The notes beneath the pieces are model-generated. The model was not told the DNA's origin, searched no databases, and saw only the letters and a list, made by a program, of their open reading frames with translations. A stretch of DNA of 30,074 nt from Campylobacterales bacterium (GTDB taxonomy: Bacteria > Campylobacterota > Campylobacteria > Campylobacterales > JALSKU01): NCBI GenBank assembly GCA_027038335.1, contig JALVWI010000191.1, positions 6,270 to 36,343 on the forward strand, written 5' to 3'. The translations under genes were made by a program, and so were the position numbers. Shown piece by piece: positions 1-7,190 of the stretch. Position 1 is the first letter of the stretch; each line of letters starts with the position of its first letter.

Positions 1-494
1 TGTAAGAAGTATAGTCCAAGAGCTAAAGCTAAGATAGAAAGTGCAAAGTAGAGCATCTCTTGTGCTCCATTGTATTCGGTATGCAAAACTCTTTTAAAAA
101 AACTTACTACTAAAACCATTACAATAACTTTTGCTATTTTATCTTTTAATTGATCAAGGCTTTTTATCTCCAATATTTTACTTGTTTTATCATCATTACT
201 AGCTTCATCAATTTCACTGATAAAAAGCTCATACAATCCAAAAGCAAATATAAATAAAACAACTGCTATCAAGTATAGATCAACTGCACCTATGATGGTG
301 GATACAAGATTTTCATGAAGTTTTGGAGGATGAGAATGAGCAAAAAGAGCTTTTATGGTAAATATCGATATAGAGTATATATCAAGACTTGCTATGATAA
401 AAAGTACTATTGCACCCAAAAGTCCAAATATAACTGAAAGTAAAACTATATATCTACTTCTCCAAATAAATCCCTCAAAAATTTTTTCAAGCAT
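1..494 (-). CDS. YqhA/UPF0114 family inner-membrane protein (3' end cut by window)
   Basis: This is an open frame of 164 codons running off the left edge, so the C-terminus is missing. It starts MLEKIFEGFIWRSRYIVLLS. Hydrophobic stretches lie at about residues 13-36, 62-88, 114-126 and 142-164, suggesting a four-helix membrane protein; the motif GLYELFISEID after the second helix is typical of the YqhA (UPF0114) family. The biochemical role of the family is not established. The ATG shares one base with the asd stop (TAATG), so translation is probably coupled to asd. In C. jejuni a UPF0114 membrane protein occupies the same place beside asd. Family assignment is fairly sure; function is unknown. 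Confidence 0.8.
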   Translation of the reverse strand, partial: MLEKIFEGFIWRSRYIVLLSVIFGLLGAIVLFIIASLDIYSISIFTIKALFAHSHPPKLHENLVSTIIGAVDLYLIAVVLFIFAFGLYELFISEIDEASNDDKTSKILEIKSLDQLKDKIAKVIVMVLVVSFFKRVLHTEYNGAQEMLYFALSILALALGLYFL

Positions 495-1528
495 TATTCG
501 CTCTCTAATTCTATCCATTTTAGTGCAATTCTTACAGCATTTGTAGCTGCTCCTACTCTTAATTGATCTGCAACATTAAAAAAATGCAAGATATTGCTCT
601 CATATAAATCTTTTCTAATTCTACCGACATAAGTTATATCTGTATCAGTTGCAATGATAGGCATTGGATATATGCCATTTGCCAAATCATCCATAACTTC
701 AACATTTTCAAAATTATTGAGTGCACCTTTTACTCTATCAATATCAATATCAACCCCATCTCTAAAAGTAACACTTATAGACTCACTATGACTTCTTAGA
801 ACCGGAACTCTTACACAAGTTGCGGCAAGTTCAAAATTTTTGTGAAGTATCTTTTGAGACTCGTTTACCATCTTCATCTCTTCTCTAGTGAAACCGTTTG
901 GTTGAGGAGTATCTATCTGAGGTATAACATTGAGTGCGATTTGGTGCATAAAAGCCTCTTTTTTACTCTCATCAAGTCTAAAAGCAAAAAAGTCTTGCAT
1001 CTGTTTTACAAGCTCCTCCATACCTTTTTTGCCTGCACCGCTAGTTGCTTGATAGGTGCTAACATCCACTCTTTTTATACCGTACAAATCATCAAGGGGT
1101 TTTAAAGATAAAACCATTTGTATGGTAGAGCAGTTTGGATTGGCTATGATGCCTTTAACTTTCCAAGCACTTATATCTTCCGGATTGACTTCAGGAACGA
1201 CCAAAGGTACATCTTCATCCATTCTAAAATGACTTGAATTGTCTATGACAACAGCTCCACTTTCAGCGGCTATCGGGCAAAATTTTGCAGAGATACTTCC
1301 ACCGGCACTAAAAAATGCTATATCAACTTCCTCTTTTTCAAAAATATCTTCTGTAAGCTCTTTTACTTTATAAGTTTTTCCAAGAAGCTTTACCTCTTTA
1401 CCGACACTGTTTTTACTAGCTAACGGTATAAGATTTGCCACCGGAAATTTTTGCTCTTCTAATATCCTAAATATCTCTTCACCCACAGCACCGGTTGCTC
1501 CGACTACTGCTACATTAAATTTTTTCAT
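494..1528 (-). CDS. asd: Aspartate-semialdehyde dehydrogenase
   Basis: It reduces L-aspartyl-4-phosphate to L-aspartate-4-semialdehyde with NADPH, the branch point to lysine/diaminopimelate, threonine and methionine, in the cytosol. The 344-residue length is normal. An N-terminal Rossmann motif GATGAVG (residues 10-16) binds NADP, and the active-site cysteine is C133 in NPNCST. The later GAGKKG segment fits the family. The ATG start at 1528 follows a purine-rich GGAGAG. It lies 60 nt downstream of flgR and overlaps the following membrane-protein gene by one base, so it probably belongs to the same transcript. The upstream gap holds a degenerate 7-bp repeat tract. Confidence 0.97.
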   Translation of the reverse strand: MKKFNVAVVGATGAVGEEIFRILEEQKFPVANLIPLASKNSVGKEVKLLGKTYKVKELTEDIFEKEEVDIAFFSAGGSISAKFCPIAAESGAVVIDNSSHFRMDEDVPLVVPEVNPEDISAWKVKGIIANPNCSTIQMVLSLKPLDDLYGIKRVDVSTYQATSGAGKKGMEELVKQMQDFFAFRLDESKKEAFMHQIALNVIPQIDTPQPNGFTREEMKMVNESQKILHKNFELAATCVRVPVLRSHSESISVTFRDGVDIDIDRVKGALNNFENVEVMDDLANGIYPMPIIATDTDITYVGRIRKDLYESNILHFFNVADQLRVGAATNAVRIALKWIELESE

Positions 1529-1542
1529 TTTCTCTCCTGCTT

Positions 1543-1605
1543 CGTAACTCGTGATTAGAAATTTATTCTCAATCCTAAATCCTAAAACCTAAATCCTACT
1601 TTCTA
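1543..1605. repeat. Degenerate heptad tract A (flgR/asd gap)
   Basis: The plus strand reads as nine consecutive 7-mers (CGTAACT, CGTGATT, AGAAATT, TATTCTC, AATCCTA, AATCCTA, AAACCTA, AATCCTA, CTTTCTA), with neighbours more alike than distant units. The flgR stop codon (1589-1591) lies inside the tract. Positions 1575-1597 are identical to 8462-8484. Origin and function are unknown. Confidence 0.75.
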
Positions 1606-2737
1606 AAAATAAGTCATCTTTCGTTATGGTATCATTTTCGCTCAATATTATAGCTCGCTCAATAACCGATATAAGTTCTCTGATATTTCCCGGCCAATTA
1701 TATCTTAAAAGTTCATCCATAGCTTCATCACTTATAATTTTATCATTAAAACTATACTTTTGGCAAACTTTTTTTAAAGTTTTATTTGCTATATCTTTTA
1801 TCTCATCTTTTCTTTGCCTTAAAGGAGGGATTTTTATAGGGATAGTATTTAGCCTATAATACAAATCTTCTCTAAAATTTTTTTCTTTTATTTTTTCCAA
1901 AATATCGGCATTTGTAGCTGAAATTACTCTGATATCTATCTTTACAGGTTTTTGACCGCCTACTCTTGTAAGTTCTCTCTCTTGTAAAACTCTTAAAATT
2001 TTAGGTTGCAAAGATAAAGGCATTTCGGCTAATTCATCTAAAAATATTGTTCCTTTGTTCGCTAATTCAAAATATCCTTTTTTTTGAGTAGTAGCATCTG
2101 TAAAAGCCCCTTTTTCATATCCGAAAAGTTCACTTTCTAGTAGATTGTCCGGAATTGCTGCCATATTTATAGCAATAAAAGGTTTTTTTGTTCTTTTAGA
2201 ATTACTGTGAATATATTTTGCAAACAATTCCTTGCCAACTCCACTTTCACCCAAAAGTAGTATGCTAGCATCACTCATCGCAGCTTTTTTTGCAATTTTT
2301 AGAGCATTTTCTAGTTCTTTCGAGTTACCTAAAAAAAGAGGATCTTTATCAGTTTTGTAAGAACTATTTTTTGTGAGAGTTTTTTGTCTTCTTGCTTTTA
2401 CTCCTCTTTTTATAGCTTTTATGAGAGTATCAATCTCAAAAGGTTTTGTCAAAAAGTCTTTTACTCCAAGTCTTATAGCCTCAATGGCACGATTTAGTGT
2501 GGCATTGCCCGTTATGACAATGATCTCAAAATCACCCTCAAGTTTTTTTATGAATTCTATACCGTCAAGTCCGGGCATATTTATATCTGTTATAATAAGC
2601 TCAAAACTATTATCTATCTTTTTCAGAGCTTCTTTTGCATTTTTAAAAGTAACTATCTCAAATTCACTATACTCTTCAAGTGAAAGCTCAAGTGATTTTC
2701 TCATATTGATATCATCTTCAACGATAGCTATCTTCAT
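1589..2737 (-). CDS. flgR: Flagellar sigma54-dependent response regulator FlgR, without C-terminal HTH
   Basis: This is an NtrC-type activator that, with kinase FlgS, switches on sigma54-dependent rod/hook/basal-body genes in Campylobacter and Helicobacter. Receiver domain at about 1-115 with acidic pair D8/D9, phospho-acceptor D51 and K98. AAA+ domain at about 135-365: Walker A GESGVGKE (163-170), sigma54-contact loop GAFTDA (210-215; the usual motif is GAFTGA), Walker B GTIFLDE (229-235), and NWPGNIREL near 348. The protein ends at residue 382, about 20 residues after the AAA+ lid, so no Fis-like DNA-binding domain is present. That matches H. pylori FlgR (381 aa from memory), whereas C. jejuni FlgR is longer. 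The stop codon is formed by a 7-bp repeat tract. An A8 run (T8 on plus, 2078-2085) encodes QKK just after the GAFTDA loop. Confidence 0.95.
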   Translation of the reverse strand: MKIAIVEDDINMRKSLELSLEEYSEFEIVTFKNAKEALKKIDNSFELIITDINMPGLDGIEFIKKLEGDFEIIVITGNATLNRAIEAIRLGVKDFLTKPFEIDTLIKAIKRGVKARRQKTLTKNSSYKTDKDPLFLGNSKELENALKIAKKAAMSDASILLLGESGVGKELFAKYIHSNSKRTKKPFIAINMAAIPDNLLESELFGYEKGAFTDATTQKKGYFELANKGTIFLDELAEMPLSLQPKILRVLQERELTRVGGQKPVKIDIRVISATNADILEKIKEKNFREDLYYRLNTIPIKIPPLRQRKDEIKDIANKTLKKVCQKYSFNDKIISDEAMDELLRYNWPGNIRELISVIERAIILSENDTITKDDLFLESRI

Positions 2738-2751
2738 TTTATCCTCTATTT

Positions 2752-2793
2752 GATTAGTAATTGGTAACTCTTAATTTTTAATTTTTAATTTTT
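2752..2793. repeat. Degenerate heptad tract B (flgQ/flgR gap)
   Basis: Six 7-mers on the plus strand: GATTAGT, AATTGGT, AACTCTT, then AATTTTT three times exactly (2773-2793). The three exact copies encode the last residues of FlgQ, and its stop codon (2771-2773) lies at the edge of the exact copies. The period matches tracts A and C, but the unit sequence differs. Confidence 0.65.
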
Positions 2794-3175
2794 CAAAGGT
2801 ACTTATGATACCAAAACCATTATTAAATTTAACTGTGAACCTGATAGGTTCTGATTTGATAGTTATTTGTGAAAATGATTTATTTATAGTATTTATAGAG
2901 TTTGAGTTTACAAATATACTCTGTTTTTTAAAACATTTCAAAAGTTTATATCTATATTGTTTTAAATATTGTAGTGTGGAGGCATTTATGCTTTTTTTTG
3001 GTAGAGTGCATATTTTTTTTGTTGGCTTATTGCTCAACACCATAGCTTTTGATATATATATTTGTTCATTTGTAATATATGAGTTTTGAGTGCAGAGTTT
3101 ATAAGATAATATAAACTCTACATCAGCTTTTAAAAAAGTATAAAAAAGTATTAGTAAGAAAAAATTCTTTGCCAA
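2771..3175 (-). CDS. flgQ: Motility protein FlgQ-like
   Basis: A 134-residue exported protein. Residues 1-17 (MAKNFFLLILFYTFLKA) form a signal peptide with a plausible cut before DVEF. The rest has no motif that I can name. The assignment rests on position: it lies between flgP and flgR as Cj1025c (FlgQ) does in C. jejuni, where FlgQ is needed for motility together with the FlgP lipoprotein of the flagellar basal disk. The start is TTG at 3175, inside flgP (25-nt overlap); no in-frame ATG occurs until after the signal peptide, and no strong ribosome binding site is visible, so coupling to flgP translation is likely. The C-terminal KLKIKN comes from a 7-bp repeat, so the tail may be evolutionarily loose. 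Confidence 0.7.
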   Translation of the reverse strand: MAKNFFLLILFYTFLKADVEFILSYKLCTQNSYITNEQIYISKAMVLSNKPTKKICTLPKKSINASTLQYLKQYRYKLLKCFKKQSIFVNSNSINTINKSFSQITIKSEPIRFTVKFNNGFGIISTFEKLKIKN

Positions 3176-3672
3176 GTTTTACTATCTATTTTTAATTCCA
3201 TTTTGACTCTATAAAGCCCGTTCTTATATGAACTATCAGCAATGTAAGCATCTTTTATAAGTCCATCAACTTGAGTGGTTATGCTAGAGTTCTTTAGTGC
3301 CGCATCTCTTACTGTATCTTTTGCATTTACCTTAACTCCATAAAGCTTTGCACCTAGTTGTCTATATGCGTCTGCAACAGCAGCTCTTTTTGCTAAAGCC
3401 AAAGCCTGAGCAGGAGAGATAGTATTTCGTGGAGCAATTCCTTCTCCGACAACAACAAAATCTTTCATAGGCATAGCTCTTAAAAAAGATAGTTCTTTTT
3501 TCTTTATCTGAATATTTCTATCCACTGGACTTACTGTCTTTTTAGCCTGTATAACTTTTTGTTTTTTTGGAACAGGTTTTTTAGGCATTGGTGTATCTGT
3601 GGATGTAATACATCCGGTAAAAAATATACCAAGCATTACCATACTTATGATCAATAAACCTCTAAATTTCAT
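3151..3672 (-). CDS. flgP: Flagellar basal-disk lipoprotein FlgP (LPP20 family)
   Basis: A 173-residue lipoprotein: signal peptide with lipobox FFTGC and acylated C21, a basic Pro/Lys-rich linker (about 28-50), then an LPP20-type domain (about 70-173) with an ALALAKRAAVADAYRQLG helix. In Campylobacter FlgP forms the large periplasmic basal disk that widens the stator ring and is required for motility. The gene directly follows gyrA (49-nt gap) and overlaps flgQ. AAGGTG precedes the ATG at 3672 as ribosome binding site. A -24/-12 sequence of sigma54 type straddles the gyrA stop codon. The family call is strong; the specific name is supported by position next to flgQ and flgR. Confidence 0.88.
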   Translation of the reverse strand: MKFRGLLIISMVMLGIFFTGCITSTDTPMPKKPVPKKQKVIQAKKTVSPVDRNIQIKKKELSFLRAMPMKDFVVVGEGIAPRNTISPAQALALAKRAAVADAYRQLGAKLYGVKVNAKDTVRDAALKNSSITTQVDGLIKDAYIADSSYKNGLYRVKMELKIDSKTWQRIFSY

Positions 3673-3712
3673 TTTTTCACCTTTGCGATAATTTAATCTC
3701 TATATTTTTGCA

Positions 3713-3729
3713 AAGCAAATACTATTCCT
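3713..3729 (-). promoter_or_regulatory. Candidate sigma54 promoter for flgP-flgQ
   Basis: On the minus strand the sequence AGGAATAGTATTTGCTT has GG (plus-strand 3727-3728) and GC (3715-3716) separated by exactly 10 nt, with TTGC at the -12 box. This fits the sigma54 pattern TGGCAC-N5-TTGCW at the core positions; the -24 box is otherwise weak. The predicted start would lie about 30 nt before the flgP ATG. FlgR, a sigma54 activator, is encoded just downstream. Confidence 0.5.
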
Positions 3730-6241
3730 TTTTTTCATTTAGCAAATTTAGAATGTTGCTATTATTTGCTTCAGAGATAACATCTTCTGTGTCAAGTTCA
3801 CTCTCTTCTTTAGGACATCTTGCGATACTAACAACATAATCTTCGCCTTCAATATTGACTATCTTTACTCCGCTAGTATTTCTTCCGGCTTTTCTTATGC
3901 TTTTCATATCTACTCTTACCATTTTACCTTTTGAGGTAAGCACCATAAGATCTTTGCTTTCGTCAACTATAACTACTCCGACCAAATCTTTTGTTTTAGG
4001 AGTTAATTTCATAGCTATGACACCTTTGCCGCCTCTTTTTTGCAGTCTATACTCTGATGCTGTTGTTCTTTTACCTACGCCTTTTTGACTAACGCTTAAA
4101 AGTTCTTCCTCGTCATTATAGATGATCGTAGCACCTGTAACAAAATCACTCTCTTCCTTAAATCTTATACCGGTAACTCCTTTAGCGGTTCTTCCCATCT
4201 CTCTAACATCATTTGCATTAAATTTAATACACATACCTTTTCTAGTAATGATAAAAAGATATTTTGCTTCAGGCATAACTATCTTAGCTGTCACAAGAGA
4301 GTCATCTTCGTTGAGTGTTATGGCTCTTACTCCTACACTTCTTATATTGCTAAAATCACTTAGATTTGTTTTTTTAACAAGTCCTTTTTGTGTAAAAAAT
4401 GCTAATGATTTATTTTCGTCAAAGTCTGTTGTCGGTATGATCTCCATGATCTTTTCGTCAGGTTGGAGATTTAAAAGGTTAACTACGGCTTTTCCTTTTG
4501 CGGTTCTGCTACCTTCTGGAATTCTATAAACTTTTAGCCAATACAGTTGACCTCTATCAGTAACAAACATAAGAGTATCGTGGGTATTGGAAACAAAAAA
4601 GCTCTCTATAAAGTCATCATCATAAGTAGTAAGAGCTGTTTTTCCTTTTCCGCCTCTTTTTTGTTTTTCATACTGTTTAAGTGCAACTCTTTTTATATAG
4701 CCTCTATGAGTGATGGTAACCACCATAGGCTCGTTTGGTATCAAGTCTTCTATATCTATCTCACCATAATCATCTACTACTTCAGTAAGTCTTGGTGAAC
4801 TAAATTTATCTTTTACTTCTATAAGTTCATCTTTTATAAGTTTATTTAGCAACTCTTCACTTTTTAGTATTGCACTTAGTCTTTCTATCTCTTTTAAAAG
4901 TTCTTTAAGTTCATTTTCTATCTTTTCTCTTTCAAGTCCGGTTAGTCTATTTAGCTTCATATCTAGTATAGCACCGGCTTGTATCTCACTTAGAGAAAAG
5001 TTATCCATCAGTGCAGATTTTGCTGTTTTTGTATCTTTACTCTTTTTTATGATAGCGATAATTTCATCAATGTTATCAAGAGCTATTTTTAAACCCTCTA
5101 AGATATGAGCTCTAGCTTTTGCTTTTTCAAGTTCATAGATAGTTCGTCTTATAAGAACGGTTTTTCTATGTTTTAAAAATAACTCAAGAAGTTCTAAAAG
5201 ATTAAATACTTTAGGTTCTTTATTTTCTATAGCAAGTAAAATAATACCGAATGTTACTTCAAGATTGGACGATTTATAAAGGTTATTTAAGATGATTTCA
5301 CTCATTGCATCTTTTTTAAGTTCTATTACAACCCTGATACCGTCTCTATCACTCTCATCTCTGATCTCTGAAATGCCATCTATCTGTTTGTCCTTAACAA
5401 GTGAGGCAACTTGTTCTATAAATTTAGACTTATTTACCTGATAAGGAAACTCATCTATAACTATGACATCCTTATGCCCCTTTTTTTCTATGTGGGTTTT
5501 GGCTCGTATTTTTATGCGACCTCTACCGGTATTGTAAGCATCGATGATACCTCTTTTGCCAAAGATAACTCCACCGGTAGGAAAATCAGGAGCTTTTACA
5601 AAATTGGTCAATTCAGATATCTCACATTCTGGATTATCTATGAGATACAATAAAGCATCTATAACTTCTCCAAGATTGTGTGGAGGAATATTGGTAGCCA
5701 TACCTACTGCGATACCGCTTGAACCGTTTATGAGAAGGTTTGGTATCCTACTAGGAAGCACATCAGGTTCACTCATACTATCATCATAGTTCGGTATAAA
5801 ATCAACTGTTTCTTTATCTATATCTTTGAGCAACTCTTCACTTAAAGATGTCATCCTAGCTTCAGTATATCTCATAGCCGCAGCATTGTCACCATCTATT
5901 GAGCCGAAGTTTCCCTGTCCATCTATAAGAGGAAGTCTCATAGAAAAAGGTTGAGCCATTCTGACAAGTGCATCATATACAGCATTGTCACCGTGTGGGT
6001 GGTACTTACCGATAACATCACCGACTATCCTAGCTGACTTTTTATAAGCAGCTCTTGAGCTGAGGTTTAGTTCACTCATCGCATAAAGTATTCTTCTATG
6101 TACCGGTTTAAGACCATCTCTAGCATCAGGAAGTGCTCGACCTATGATGACACTCATAGAGTAGTCAAGATAGCTCGTTTTTATAGAGTCTTCTATATTG
6201 ATATCTTGTATGTCTTGATTTTGTTCAAAAATATCGTTCAT
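3722..6241 (-). CDS. gyrA: DNA gyrase subunit A
   Basis: The A subunit of DNA gyrase cuts and rejoins DNA during ATP-driven negative supercoiling (A2B2 enzyme with GyrB). The product is 839 residues from the chosen ATG at 6241. That start has AAAAGG seven bases upstream; a TTG two codons earlier would abut the ribosome binding site and is less likely. Catalytic tyrosine Y125 sits in AAMRYTEARM. The quinolone-determining segment is YHPHGDNAVYD, with N86 and D90 at the positions of E. coli S83 and D87; Asn there is also the wild-type residue of H. pylori. The GyrA box QKRGGKG is at 527-533 in the C-terminal beta-pinwheel, with a second QKRGGKG repeat further on. The last 14 or so bases may double as part of a flgP promoter. 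Confidence 0.98.
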   Translation of the reverse strand: MNDIFEQNQDIQDINIEDSIKTSYLDYSMSVIIGRALPDARDGLKPVHRRILYAMSELNLSSRAAYKKSARIVGDVIGKYHPHGDNAVYDALVRMAQPFSMRLPLIDGQGNFGSIDGDNAAAMRYTEARMTSLSEELLKDIDKETVDFIPNYDDSMSEPDVLPSRIPNLLINGSSGIAVGMATNIPPHNLGEVIDALLYLIDNPECEISELTNFVKAPDFPTGGVIFGKRGIIDAYNTGRGRIKIRAKTHIEKKGHKDVIVIDEFPYQVNKSKFIEQVASLVKDKQIDGISEIRDESDRDGIRVVIELKKDAMSEIILNNLYKSSNLEVTFGIILLAIENKEPKVFNLLELLELFLKHRKTVLIRRTIYELEKAKARAHILEGLKIALDNIDEIIAIIKKSKDTKTAKSALMDNFSLSEIQAGAILDMKLNRLTGLEREKIENELKELLKEIERLSAILKSEELLNKLIKDELIEVKDKFSSPRLTEVVDDYGEIDIEDLIPNEPMVVTITHRGYIKRVALKQYEKQKRGGKGKTALTTYDDDFIESFFVSNTHDTLMFVTDRGQLYWLKVYRIPEGSRTAKGKAVVNLLNLQPDEKIMEIIPTTDFDENKSLAFFTQKGLVKKTNLSDFSNIRSVGVRAITLNEDDSLVTAKIVMPEAKYLFIITRKGMCIKFNANDVREMGRTAKGVTGIRFKEESDFVTGATIIYNDEEELLSVSQKGVGKRTTASEYRLQKRGGKGVIAMKLTPKTKDLVGVVIVDESKDLMVLTSKGKMVRVDMKSIRKAGRNTSGVKIVNIEGEDYVVSIARCPKEESELDTEDVISEANNSNILNLLNEKKE

Positions 6242-6272
6242 TACCAACCTTTTGGAAGTTTAAAATATATTT

Positions 6273-6280
6273 ATTTTATC
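6273..6280 (-). promoter_or_regulatory. Candidate gyrA -10 element
   Basis: The minus strand carries GATAAAAT preceded by a short T-run, 32 nt before the gyrA ATG. Campylobacterota housekeeping promoters typically show a TATAAT-like box with T-rich upstream DNA and no clear -35. It lies between gyrA and the inserted element, so the native promoter seems to have been spared. Confidence 0.4.
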
Positions 6281-6316
6281 CAAAAAATCCATAACATATG
6301 CTTAAATCATTTATTT

Positions 6317-6342
6317 AGGGGTCAGGTGATAGTAATAGTACT
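6317..6342. repeat. Left terminal inverted repeat of the RAYT element
   Basis: 26 bases, the exact reverse complement of 7158-7183. It contains the transposase stop codon (TGA on minus, 6322-6324) and its last six sense codons (STITIT). Confidence 0.9.
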
Positions 6343-7101
6343 GTTTCTTTTTATGATGGCACTTACGGTAGGTTGTGAAAGTTTAAGTAATTTTGCTATC
6401 GTATGTTGTGAATAGCCGTTTTTATATGCTTGGCATATTTTTTTATTTCTCTCTTTTATATTGTCTATATTTGAGAAAAATTTTTGCAATTTTTTTATAT
6501 CAGTTTTATTCTCTTTTTGTGTAGCTTCTATTAGCATAGAGGCTTTTTGCAACTCTTTTAATATATCTTTATCTAAGGGTGAGTTTAAAAAGTTTTTTAT
6601 TTCTTTACTTTTATGGAAATTTTTAACTAACCAAGAGTTTTTCAAACAAGGGGGTAGCTCTAAATCATTTAAGATATAGTAAGCACTTTGATAGGGGTAT
6701 TCACCGATATCGTTTACAATTTTTGCTTTTATAGGGTTTTGTTCTATATACAATATCAATGAGTATAGATATGCTTCATCTGTTACATACCATGATTTGT
6801 ATCTTCCTTGCCATAAATGACCTGCTCTTTTATATTTTTTATTAAAATATATCGCATAATTCATATTTATTTGTCTCATAAATTTTGATAATTCTTCATT
6901 TTTGGTTTCTAGTAAGAGGTGATAATGATTGTTCATGAGAGAAAAGCTATGTAAATTTATATCAAAGCTTTTTGCATAATCGCATATCAACTCTTCAAAT
7001 TTCTTAAAATCTTCTTTTTCATAAAATACTACTCTTTGCTCTACTCCCCTATTTATAATGTGGTAAAAACCCGGTATATCAACTCTTGGTTTTCTTGGCA
7101 T
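6322..7101 (-). CDS. REP-associated tyrosine transposase (Y1_Tnp / IS200-like fold)
   Basis: A 259-residue single-strand-DNA transposase of the Y1 HUH superfamily. The start MPRKPRVDIPGFYHIINRG is typical of RAYT proteins. The metal-binding HUH motif is NNHYHLL (H59, H61) and the likely nucleophile is Y118 in LYIEQNP, followed by the usual IKA segment. Residues about 225-252 (SQHTIAKLLKLSQPTVSAII) look like a helix-turn-helix. The reading frame is intact. The last six codons and the stop lie inside the left inverted repeat. The ATG at 7101 is preceded by AAGGAAATACT. It is transcribed toward gyrA, ending 80 nt before the gyrA start. Confidence 0.92.
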   Translation of the reverse strand: MPRKPRVDIPGFYHIINRGVEQRVVFYEKEDFKKFEELICDYAKSFDINLHSFSLMNNHYHLLLETKNEELSKFMRQINMNYAIYFNKKYKRAGHLWQGRYKSWYVTDEAYLYSLILYIEQNPIKAKIVNDIGEYPYQSAYYILNDLELPPCLKNSWLVKNFHKSKEIKNFLNSPLDKDILKELQKASMLIEATQKENKTDIKKLQKFFSNIDNIKERNKKICQAYKNGYSQHTIAKLLKLSQPTVSAIIKRNSTITIT

Positions 7102-7157
7102 AGTATTTCCTTTTGATTAAATAATTGTATAAAATAGTTTACAATGAATTTACTTAA

Positions 7158-7183
7158 AGTACTATTACTATCACCTGACCCCT
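7158..7183. repeat. Right terminal inverted repeat of the RAYT element
   Basis: 26 bases matching 6317-6342 in inverse orientation with no mismatch. It ends 7 nt before the comF stop codon and lies 56 nt upstream of the transposase start. Confidence 0.9.
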
Positions 7184-7190
7184 ATATAAA

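Larger units (their letters stand above)
6317..7183 (-). mobile_element. REP-type tyrosine (Y1/HUH) transposase element with 26-bp perfect inverted ends
   Basis: An 867-bp unit consisting of a single Y1 transposase gene bounded by perfect 26-bp inverted repeats (6317-6342 and 7158-7183), beginning AGGGGTCAGGTGATAG inward from each end. Just outside, about 7 of 9 more bases also mirror each other. It sits between gyrA and comF, which are neighbours in C. jejuni, so insertion here is inferred. No target duplication is expected for HUH enzymes and none is obvious. Whether the unit moves by itself or is a domesticated RAYT gene cannot be told from one copy. Confidence 0.8.

Noticed and set aside
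842..1105. Plus-strand open frame inside asd
   Set aside because: It lies opposite a clear asd coding region, has no ribosome site and shows no protein signature. The same holds for the other antisense frames over gyrA, rpoB, rpoC, fusA and tuf.
1543..1605. CRISPR-like array
   Set aside because: The units are contiguous 7-mers with no spacers, and no cas gene is in the window.
3931..6000. GyrA N86 as an acquired quinolone-resistance change
   Set aside because: Asn at this position is wild type in H. pylori and no resistance change (such as Lys) is present; it looks like lineage background.
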